Source: Gammaproteobacteria bacterium
Lineage (GTDB): Bacteria > Pseudomonadota > Gammaproteobacteria > HK1
Assembly: GCA_022822245.1 (NCBI GenBank)
Contig: JAJECB010000237.1
Location: forward strand, 1 to 10,479
Length of the DNA: 10,479 nucleotides
Direction: 5' to 3'
The notes beneath the pieces were generated by a model, which was not told where the DNA came from, ran no database searches, and saw only the letters and a program-made list of their open reading frames with translations. Shown one piece after another: positions 1 through 7,200 of this stretch (position 1 is its first letter; every line of letters begins with the position of its first letter). Position numbers and translations under genes: made by a program.

Positions 1-193
1 GTCCCGGCGGCGGCACCAGGCGCAGGACGGAGAGGAACGTCATCGTCTTGCCCGAGCCGGACTCGCCGACCACCGCCAGCGTCTCCCCGGCGCCGAGCGA
101 AAAGGACACGCCATCGACCGTGACGACCGGCCCCGCATCACTCGGAAACACCGTGCTGAGGTTGCGCACCGCAAGGACGGCGTCCTCGCTCAT
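1..193 (-). CDS. dppD: Dipeptide/oligopeptide ABC transporter ATPase, DppD-like (N-terminal part, runs off left edge)
   Basis: This is the first 64 codons of a cytoplasmic ATPase that powers the DppBC permease encoded just upstream. The protein begins MSEDAVLAVRNLSTVF, the usual opening strand of this family. It then shows VDGVSFSLGAGETLAVV followed by the Walker A loop GESGSGKT at about residues 42-49, and the typical stretch after it (LRLVPPPG). Signature, Walker B and Opp/Dpp C-terminal parts lie beyond the window. The ATG at 193 is chosen because it gives the normal family N-terminus, 38 bp after the dppC stop. An in-frame GTG at 235 overlaps that stop as GTGA and would add 14 Ala/Pro/Gly-rich residues, so coupled translation from it is possible. 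DppD rather than DppF is inferred from position directly after dppC. Confidence 0.86.
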   Translation of the reverse strand, partial: MSEDAVLAVRNLSTVFPSDAGPVVTVDGVSFSLGAGETLAVVGESGSGKTMTFLSVLRLVPPPG

Positions 194-231
194 GGGGGCG
201 CCGGAGCCCCGGTCGGCAGCGGGTGGCGCGT

Positions 232-1167
232 TCACAGCATCCGCTCGCCGGTGTAACGGCGCATCTGCGGGTCGAGCGTGTCGCGCAGCCCGTCGCCCAG
301 CAGGTTCCAGCCGAGCACGGTGAGGAAGATCGCGAGTCCGGGGAAGAAGGAGTACCACCACCAGTCCGGCAGGTAGGTGCGGGCCACGCTGATCATCGCG
401 CCCCACTCGGGGAAGGGCGGCTGCGCGCCGAGTCCGAGGAAGCCGAGGCTCGCCGCCCCGAGGATCGCCATGCCCATGTCCATGCTCCCCTTGACGATGA
501 TGGGCGAGGTGCAGTTCGGCAGGATGTGGACGAAGACCACCCGCAGCCTCCCTGCGCCCATGGCGTGCGCCGCCTCCACGTAGACCTCGTTCTTGAGCGA
601 GAGGGTCTTGGCCTGGACGAGCCGGACGTACCCCGGCCACCACACCAGCGACAGGGCGAGCATGGCGTTGACGATTCCGGGTCCGAGCGCACCGACGATC
701 GCGATCGCGAGAATGAGGCCGGGCACCGACAGGAAGACATCGGTCACCCGCATGATCACTTCCTGCACCCATCCGCCGACGTAGCCGGCGATCATGCCGA
801 GCGGCACCCCGATGAGCATCGCCACTCCGGTCACGATCAGCGCGATCTGCAGCGTGACCCGCGCGCCGACCACGACCCGGGTGAAGACGTCGTTGCCGAC
901 CTCGTCGGTGCCGAACCAGTGCACCGGGCCGGGCGGCTGGAGCTTGCGTTCGATGTGCACGGCACCCGCCGCGTCCTCGGGAAACGGCACGAACCAGGGG
1001 CCGACTGCGGCAGTGAGCAGGAACAGCGACACCAGCGCGAGGCCGAGCATCGCGGAGCCGTTGCGGGCGAAGGTCCTCGCGTAGAGCCGGACCAGCCGGA
1101 TGTTCGCCGCGTGCCGCTCGCGCCAACTGGGGCGCTCCAGCGGGGAGATGGCCGCCCGCTCAGCCAC
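232..1167 (-). CDS. dppC: Dipeptide/oligopeptide ABC transporter permease DppC
   Basis: This is an inner-membrane permease of 311 residues that pairs with DppB to form the channel of a Dpp/Opp-type importer. Residues 1-35 are a cytoplasmic, basic OppC-type leader. A first membrane segment lies at about 39-60. It is followed by the hallmark HWFGTDEVGNDVFTRVVVGA (about 83-102) and further hydrophobic segments near 106-128, 147-175, 230-247 and 272-291. The ATPase-docking EAA loop is VEAAHAMGAGRLRVVFVHIL at 197-216, and SLGFLGLGAQPPFPEWGAM at 240-258 is typical of DppC. The start is GTG at 1167: no ATG precedes the first membrane segment in this frame, and GGGAGA stands 7 nt upstream. It lies 30 bp after dppB and is followed by dppD. 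Length is normal and no defect is seen. The transported compound is unknown. Confidence 0.96.
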   Translation of the reverse strand: MAERAAISPLERPSWRERHAANIRLVRLYARTFARNGSAMLGLALVSLFLLTAAVGPWFVPFPEDAAGAVHIERKLQPPGPVHWFGTDEVGNDVFTRVVVGARVTLQIALIVTGVAMLIGVPLGMIAGYVGGWVQEVIMRVTDVFLSVPGLILAIAIVGALGPGIVNAMLALSLVWWPGYVRLVQAKTLSLKNEVYVEAAHAMGAGRLRVVFVHILPNCTSPIIVKGSMDMGMAILGAASLGFLGLGAQPPFPEWGAMISVARTYLPDWWWYSFFPGLAIFLTVLGWNLLGDGLRDTLDPQMRRYTGERML

Positions 1168-1201
1168 GTCGGCGTCTCCCGCTCATGTGTCGCTCGCTCA
1201 T
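1160..1201 (-). CDS. Possible 13-codon coupling ORF between dppB and dppC
   Basis: A mini-ORF reading MSERHMSGRRRRG starts with an ATG that overlaps the dppB stop as ATGA (1198-1201). It ends with a TGA 2 nt past the dppC GTG start codon (1165-1167). A ribosome finishing dppB could restart here and terminate directly on the dppC start. The peptide is arginine-rich and too short for any domain call. The arrangement could equally be chance in GC-rich DNA, since dppC has a good Shine-Dalgarno sequence of its own. Confidence 0.22.
   Translation of the reverse strand: MSERHMSGRRRRG
1175..1180 (-). promoter_or_regulatory. Shine-Dalgarno GGGAGA for the GTG start of dppC
   Basis: The minus strand reads GGGAGA, then 7 nt, then GTG. 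This supports the non-ATG start of dppC; there is no competing in-frame ATG until after the cytoplasmic leader. Confidence 0.7.
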
Positions 1202-2208
1202 ACCTGGTGCCGCACGCGCGGGTCGAGCAGTCCGTAGACCACGTCGATCAGGAAGTTGGTCATCATGAAGAAGAAGCCGAGCACGATCGTCGCTCCCATG
1301 ATCGGCTCGAAGTCCGAGCTGATGGCCGCCTGCACCGCGTAGAGGCCGATCCCCGGCCAGTCGAACACGGTCTCCACCAGCACGGTGCCGCCGAGCATCC
1401 AGCCGAAGCGAAGGCCGATCATCGCCATCGTGGGCAGCATCGCGTTGCGGAGCGCGTAGAGGGCGACGATGCGGAAGGTGGAGAGCCCCTGCGCCCGGGC
1501 GTTCACGATGTAGTCCTGCTTCAGGGTCTCCAGCATCTCCGCCCGGTTCACCCGGATGATGGAGGCGAGGGCCGGAAAGCAGAGCGCGACCGCCGGCAGG
1601 ACAATGTGGTGGAGCCCCTCCACGAAGGTCCCGAGCTCGCCGCGGAGCAGGGCGTCGACGAGAAGCAGATGGGTAATCGGCTGCGGGGGGTCGGTCATCA
1701 TCTCGATCCGCCCCCCGAGCGGAAACCACCCGAGCTGAAGGGCGAAGAAGAACTGGGCCATGAGACCGAGCCAGAACATCGGCATCGCGACCCCCGACAC
1801 GGTGAGGACCCGGATGACGTGATCGAGCGGACGGTTCTGGCGAACCGCGGCGAGGACGCCGAGCGGAACCCCGAGCACGATGGCGATCGCGATCGAGAAC
1901 ACGACGAGCTCGAAGGTGTTCGGGAAGTAGGTCACGAGGTCATCCCAGACGGGACGCGTGGTGTGGATGGACCGGCCCCAGTCGCCGCTCAGGAGGTCGC
2001 GGAGGTAGATCCCGAACTGCTCCCAGAGCGGGCGGTCGAGACCGTGCTCGACCCGGTACCGCTCGATCATCTCCAGGGTGGCGTCCGGGCCGGCCGCGAG
2101 GGCGGCGGGGTCCGCGGGAGCCACGTGGGAGATCGTGAAGGTGATGGCGAGCAGCCCGAGCAGCATCAGCGCCACGAGCACGCCGCGTTTGGCGGCAAAC
2201 CGAATCAT
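1198..2208 (-). CDS. dppB: Dipeptide/oligopeptide ABC transporter permease DppB
   Basis: This is an inner-membrane permease of 336 residues, the DppC partner. Hydrophobic segments are visible at about 9-28, 98-120, 133-157, 201-220, 257-280 and 303-327, giving the six-helix DppB plan. After the first helix comes the family's conserved periplasmic stretch (GLDRPLWEQFGIYLRDLLSGDWG, about 56-78, described here only in part). The EAA loop is EMLETLKQDYIVNARAQGLS at 224-243, and the C-terminus DPRVRHQV is typical. The ATG at 2208 is the earliest start in this frame, but no purine-rich Shine-Dalgarno is visible: the 15 nt before it are almost all C and G. It follows the binding-protein gene after an unusually long, structured 244-bp gap, so expression may be set lower than that of the binding protein. 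Length is normal. Confidence 0.96.
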   Translation of the reverse strand: MIRFAAKRGVLVALMLLGLLAITFTISHVAPADPAALAAGPDATLEMIERYRVEHGLDRPLWEQFGIYLRDLLSGDWGRSIHTTRPVWDDLVTYFPNTFELVVFSIAIAIVLGVPLGVLAAVRQNRPLDHVIRVLTVSGVAMPMFWLGLMAQFFFALQLGWFPLGGRIEMMTDPPQPITHLLLVDALLRGELGTFVEGLHHIVLPAVALCFPALASIIRVNRAEMLETLKQDYIVNARAQGLSTFRIVALYALRNAMLPTMAMIGLRFGWMLGGTVLVETVFDWPGIGLYAVQAAISSDFEPIMGATIVLGFFFMMTNFLIDVVYGLLDPRVRHQV

Positions 2209-2452
2209 GGCCGGGGCGGGAGCGACGCGGCCACGCGCCGCAAACCGGTCTTCCGGGGCACGACGCCGTTCACCGTGAGCGCGACGGCGAACGCCGCCGG
2301 TCCGGCGACCCTCCCGCCGGGACCGGGGTCATCGGCCGGTCCGGTGGCGAGGCCGCCGCCGCCAAGACCGCCGGGACCGCGGCCGCGGCCGGCACGCGCG
2401 GCGGGCGGGAGCCCGCGCCGCCGTGCGTGCGTGTCGGCCGCGGCCGAATCGA
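2209..2452 (-). promoter_or_regulatory. Structured, extremely GC-rich gap between the binding-protein gene and dppB
   Basis: This 244-bp spacer has no convincing gene. It contains two copies of the self-complementary 10-mer GGCCGCGGCC (2381-2390 and 2436-2445) that can pair with each other. Between them is a perfect 6-bp stem, gcgggc/gcccgc, with a ggga loop (2401-2416). A 12-bp direct repeat CCGCCGGGACCG occurs at 2314-2325 and 2368-2379. There is no T-tract, so it is not a classical intrinsic terminator. By analogy with other binding-protein/permease operons, such a stem may stabilise the upstream message or cause partial termination, making binding protein exceed permease. That role is inferred. 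Confidence 0.5.
2381..2445 (-). repeat. Nested hairpin just downstream of the binding-protein stop codon
   Basis: The outer arms are GGCCGCGGCC at both ends. The inner stem is GCGGGC-TCCC-GCCCGC on the minus strand, with partial GCACG/CGTGC pairing between. It starts 8 nt after the TGA at 2453-2455, an ideal place for a 3'-end stabilising structure. Confidence 0.55.
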
Positions 2453-4030
2453 TCACTCGATGTACAGCGGGTAGAAGTCCACTTCCTCGGTCATCCGGAC
2501 CGGGCTGTACTCGAAGCCCTTCACCCAGTCGCGGTACACGATGCGGCGCTCGCGCATCATGCCGAAGATCTCCGGCTGATCGTCGACGATCATCTGCTGG
2601 ATCTTCGCGTAGAGCGGCGCCCGCTTCTCCCAGTCGCCGGTGAAGCGCGCTTCCTCGATGAGCTTCGTGACCTCGGGGTTGTCGTAGTAGTGCACGCCGT
2701 AGTACCGGCCGTGGCTCGACGGGTGGTACTGGATGGCCACCGCGTCGGGGTCCGTCGAGACCGGAGTCGCGAAGATCGCCATCATGTCCGGGGAGGTCTC
2801 GACCTTGGAGCCCCGCGCCACCATGTTCGCCCAGGTGAGCGGCACCATCTTGACGGTGATGTCGAGCTTCTTGAGGTTGTCGATGAGCACCAGACCCATC
2901 AGACGCTCCTCCTCGAGCCCCTGCACGTAGACGTACTCGAGCTCGATCCCGCCCTCCGGATACCTCGACTTCGCGAGATGCTCCTTCGCCTTCTCGAGGT
3001 CGAGGCGCGGCATGTTCGGCACCGTGACCTTGCCCTTGATGGCGTCGCTGAACGGGCTCGTCTGGAGCACCGCACGGCCGTTGTAGATCGCGATGAGGGC
3101 GTCGTAGTCGAAGGCGTAGGCGACGGCCTTTCGAAGGTTCACGTCCGACGTCTTCTCGCCCTGGGTGTTGAACTTGATGCCGAACGCGGTGAGGGCCGGC
3201 TCGGTGGAGGTCACCATGCCGTCCATCTTGGTGAGCTGGTCGAACTCGTCGGGGCTGAGCCCGGTCACGAGGTCCGCCTCGCCCTTGATGAGGGCGGCCC
3301 GCTGGGCGGCCGACTCGCGGATGAGCTTGTAGATGATCCCCCCGAGCTCGCCCTTGTGTCCCTTCCAGTAGTCCTGCACCCGCTCGAGCTCGTAGAGCGT
3401 GCCGTGCTCCACCCGCCTCAGCTTGTAGGGGCCGGAGCCCGCCTCGTTGTCGATGAGCCACTTCTGGCCCATGTCGCCGTCCACCTCGTTGGCCATGACC
3501 TGCTTCGGGTTCATGACGAACCACCACGGAAGGAACGACGTGAACGGGGCGAAGGGACGGTCGAGCTGGAAGACGACCGTGTGGGCATCGGGGGCGCTGA
3601 TGTTCTCGGCCTTGAGAAACGCGTTCAGCATCCAGGCCGGCCCCTTGCCGAGCTTGAGGGTGCGCTCGAACGACCAGCGTACCGCTTCCGCGTCGACCGG
3701 GTCGCCGTTGTGGAACTTCGCGTTCTCGACGAGATGGAACGTGTAGGTGAGCCCGTCGTCGCTCACCTCGTGGCTCTCGGCGAGCCACGGCACCACCCGC
3801 GGCGGGGTGTCGACGTACTTGAGCAGCGCGTCGTACATCGCCTGCTGCATGGTGCGGATCGAGGCATCGTACTTGATGCTCGGATCCATGATCGGCACCG
3901 CCTGGCGCTGCGCGGTGACCAGGATCTTCTGGCCGTCGCGCCGCTCGAACGCGTTCGCGCCATCGAGCGCCGTGCCGGCGGTTGCCGCAACTGCCGCCGC
4001 GGCGACGGCCACCGTGAGAATTCGCCTCAT
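2453..4030 (-). CDS. Periplasmic peptide-type substrate-binding protein (SBP family 5, DppA/OppA-like)
   Basis: This is a 525-residue binding protein that delivers ligand to the DppBC permease. Residues 1-26 form a Sec signal peptide: MRR, a long Ala/Val core, and a probable AxA cut after GANA. There is no lipobox cysteine, so it should be free in the periplasm. The family 5 signature lies around FHNGDPVDAEAVRWSFER (106-123). GSGPYKLRRVEHG (198-210), LRKAVAYAFDYDAL (299-312) and the C-terminal lobe WEKRAPLYAKIQQMIVDDQP (467-486) are also typical. Length is normal. The ATG at 4030 has GGGAGG 6 nt upstream. A sigma70-like promoter stands about 100 bp upstream, so the gene may be expressed independently of hyuAB. 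Family 5 proteins bind peptides but also nickel, opines, sugars and other compounds; ligand is not readable here, although operon context suggests something processed by the HyuAB enzyme. Confidence 0.95.
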   Translation of the reverse strand: MRRILTVAVAAAAVAATAGTALDGANAFERRDGQKILVTAQRQAVPIMDPSIKYDASIRTMQQAMYDALLKYVDTPPRVVPWLAESHEVSDDGLTYTFHLVENAKFHNGDPVDAEAVRWSFERTLKLGKGPAWMLNAFLKAENISAPDAHTVVFQLDRPFAPFTSFLPWWFVMNPKQVMANEVDGDMGQKWLIDNEAGSGPYKLRRVEHGTLYELERVQDYWKGHKGELGGIIYKLIRESAAQRAALIKGEADLVTGLSPDEFDQLTKMDGMVTSTEPALTAFGIKFNTQGEKTSDVNLRKAVAYAFDYDALIAIYNGRAVLQTSPFSDAIKGKVTVPNMPRLDLEKAKEHLAKSRYPEGGIELEYVYVQGLEEERLMGLVLIDNLKKLDITVKMVPLTWANMVARGSKVETSPDMMAIFATPVSTDPDAVAIQYHPSSHGRYYGVHYYDNPEVTKLIEEARFTGDWEKRAPLYAKIQQMIVDDQPEIFGMMRERRIVYRDWVKGFEYSPVRMTEEVDFYPLYIE

Positions 4031-4135
4031 TTCAAGCCTCCCGATCGTGTGGTGTCATCGAATGGATTCGCCGCTCCCGCCCCCCGGGCAAGTCCATCGG
4101 GTCCGGGGAAGGCGGCGACAAGGTTCCGGGCGAGA

Positions 4136-4164
4136 ATTAGACGCCACCCATGCCCGCCACTCAA
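4136..4164 (-). promoter_or_regulatory. Predicted sigma70-type promoter for the binding-protein gene
   Basis: On the minus strand a -35 element TTGAGT (4159-4164) is followed by exactly 17 nt and a -10 element TCTAAT (4136-4141). These match the consensus at 4 of 6 and 5 of 6 positions. It lies in the 190-bp gap between hyuAB and the binding-protein gene, one of the few AT-richer spots there. Transcription would start near 4129, giving a leader of about 100 nt before the ATG at 4030. The spacing is ideal, but no experimental support is available. Confidence 0.5.
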
Positions 4165-4220
4165 GGCCGGGAAGGCCCGCATTCCGCAACCCGGCTCGGG
4201 CCGCTCCGCGCTCCCTCGAT

Positions 4221-7200
4221 TCAGTCGGCCTCGACGGGCCTCGGGTCGGGCGCGATCCCGGAGGCGCGGCCCGCGCGCCCGGCTCGCCGGCGTTCGCTCG
4301 CGGCGCGGTCGACGACGCCGTCCGCCCCCACCACGCAGCCGTAGTCCCGCTCCGCGCCCTCCGCCGTGATGTAGCCCGCGTCGAGGTCCCGCTGCACGGC
4401 CTCGAACCCGCGCTCGAGCGGATCGCCGAACCCGGACCCGCCGGCGACCCGGAGCTCGGCGTACTCCTCCGGCGTCTCCAGCACCGAGAGCGCGCCCACC
4501 CCCACGTCCCGGGCCGGGCCGTCGAACCGGCCGACGGTGCCACCCGAACGCCCGCCCGGCCGGCCGCCGAAGAGCCCCTGCACCGGCTTCAGCACGCCCA
4601 TGGGATAGAGCCCGACCTGGCACGGCTTGCCGTCGTGGTCGAGCTTGCGGGCCGAGATCACCTGTCCGAGCCCGCCCCGCTGCCGCCCCGGCCCGCCGCT
4701 GTCCGCGAGGAACGCCTTCTCGATGACGATCGCGGGGACCCGGCTCTCGAAGAGCTCCACCGACGTGTTGCCCGCGCTCGTGGGGTACAGGAGCGCAGAA
4801 TGCCCGTCGCCCCGCTCGGAGGCACCCTGACCCCCGCCCTGGAACAGGTGGTCGCTGTAGAAGATGCCGTCCGGGCCGACCCCGTAGAAGAGCGCGCTCG
4901 ACGGCAGGCCCGTGAACGCCTGGACCCGTCCCGAAGCGGCCTGCGCGAGCGCCCCGAACACGTTGGGCGCGATGTACCAGCCGGTCCGCGTGCGCATGTT
5001 GACCGCGAGGGGCCGGTCGCAGTTCATGATGCTCTTCTCGGGCGCGGTCACCTTCATCGGCCGGTAGCATCCCGCGTTGCCGGGCACCTCCGGCGAGAGG
5101 ATGCACTTGAGCGGGTAGGTCGCATGGGCCTTCGTGTAGGTGAGCGTGCAGTTGCTCCCGCCCTGGTCCATCTGCGGGGGCGAGCCCTCGAAGCCGACCT
5201 CGATCTCGTCGCCCGCGATCTCGATCCGGATGGGGAAGCTCAAGTGCGTGTCGAGCCCGTCGGCCTCGACGCGGTGCTCGTAGCGCCCGTCCGGGAGCGC
5301 CGCGATCGCCCGGCGCATCGCCGTCTCCGCCCGCTTCTGCACCACCCGGGCGAGGGCCTCGAGGTCGTGCATGCCGTACTCCTCCATGAACTCTCCGATC
5401 CGCTCGGCTCCGGTGAGGCCCGCGGCGACGAGGGCATGCACGTCGCCCAGCACCTGGTCCGGCCGGCGGACGTTCTCGGCGAGCAGCCTGAACAGATCCT
5501 CGTTCGGCTCGCCGGCCCGGAAGAGCTTCATGGGCGGGATCTGGAACCCTTCCTCGTAGATCTCGCGGGCGTGGAGGCTGTCCTTGGTGCCGCCGATGTC
5601 GGTGACGTGGCCCACCACCCCGCAGAAGGCGACGACCTTGCCGTCGCGGAACACCGGGGCCGCGATGGCGATGTCGAACAGGTGCCCCGCGCAGAGCCAC
5701 GGATCGTTCGTGACGAGCACGTCCCCGGGTTGCAGGGTCTCCGGCGGGTAGCGTTCGAGCATCGCGTTGACCGCGATCGGCAAGGTGAGGTTGAAGACCG
5801 GCATGGCGCGCGGGGAGTGCACGATCTGCCGCCCGCGGGCATCGAGGATCTCGCACGCGAAGTCCTGAGCCTCGCCGATGATGAGCGAGAACGCGGTGCG
5901 GATGACGGTCTGCCAGCACTCCTCGGCGATGTTGATCATCCGGCTCCACATGATCTCGAGCCCCACCGGATCGGCCTCGATCCGGGCGACCGCTTCCTCG
6001 AGCGCGGTGTCGGCGCCGACGACGATGCGCGACGGCACGGTCTCGGCCAGGGAGAGCACGAGGTTGAGTCCCGCGTCCACGGTGAGCGTGCAGGCGTCGG
6101 GGACGATGGTGGTCGCCTCGCGCTCCTCGATGATCGCCGGCCCCTCGACGACCGTGCCCGGGTCCATCGCGTATCGGTCGTGGACCGGAACGTCCGCGAA
6201 GGCGCCGCGTCCCGGAACCCACGCCCGGCGGCGGCCCTTGAGGGTGCCCTTCTCGCCGGCGCCCTTCTTCCCGCCCCCCGCGAGCGGGGCGGAGAGGTCC
6301 GCGGCCGGCGCCGCGGTGCACACCACCCGCCAGTTCAGCACCTCGATCTCGGCACCGTCGTAGAGGTGGGTGTAGCGGCGCTGGTACTCGGCGGCGAACG
6401 CGTCGAGGACCGCGGGCAGGTTCTCCGGCGACAGGGGCTCGGCCGGCAGGGGCACCGAGATCTGGTGCATCTGGCCCCGGAGGCGCATGTCCGCCTGCCG
6501 CTCGGCGACGACGGCCGGGCCGGAGTCGGAGCGCGCGCCGCCGGCGCCGGCGCCCTCGCCTCCACCCACCCCGGCCTCGGCGAGGCGCGCCCGTCCTTCC
6601 GCTTCGAGCTCGCGCAGAATCGACTCCACGGCAACGAAGTCCGGCTCCGCGATCCGCATCGGCCACGAACGAGCCGCCTCGTAGGCGACCGGGGCGGCCA
6701 GGAACCCGAGCGCGGAGGCCGCCCCCGATGCGGGCGGCACCACCACCTCGCGCACCCCGAGCTTGCGGGCGACCCGCGCCGCGTGGAGCGGCCCCGCCCC
6801 GCCCATCGCGACCATCGCGTAGCGCCTCGGGTCACGGCCCTTCTCCACGATGTGCACGCGGGCGGCGCCCGCCATGTTCTCGCTCACGAGGTCGTAGATC
6901 CCCCAGGCCGCGTCGGGGACGGAGAGGCCGAGCTCCGCGGCGAGCCGCGCCATCGCCGACACTGCGGCAGCGGTGTCGAGGGCCATCCTCCCGCCGAGGA
7001 AGTAGCGGGGATCGAGGTAGCCGAGCAGCAGATTCGCATCCGTTACCGTGGGCTGATCGCCGCCCTGTGCGTAGCAGGCCGGACCGGGCTCGGCTCCGGC
7101 GCTCTCCGGCCCGATCTTGAGCAGCCCGAGCTCGTCCACCCGGGCGATGGAGCCGCCCCCCGCCCCGATCTCCATCATGTCGATGACCGGCGCATGCACC

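Noticed and set aside
2205..3788. Minus-strand 527-codon frame overlapping the binding protein and the spacer
   Set aside because: It is an out-of-frame shadow of the binding-protein gene with Arg/Gly-rich, low-complexity translation. It does not explain the spacer.
4027..6666. Minus-strand 879-codon frame inside hyuAB
   Set aside because: It is on the same strand but in another frame of hyuAB, Arg/Gly/Pro-rich, with none of the family motifs that the 1323-residue frame shows.
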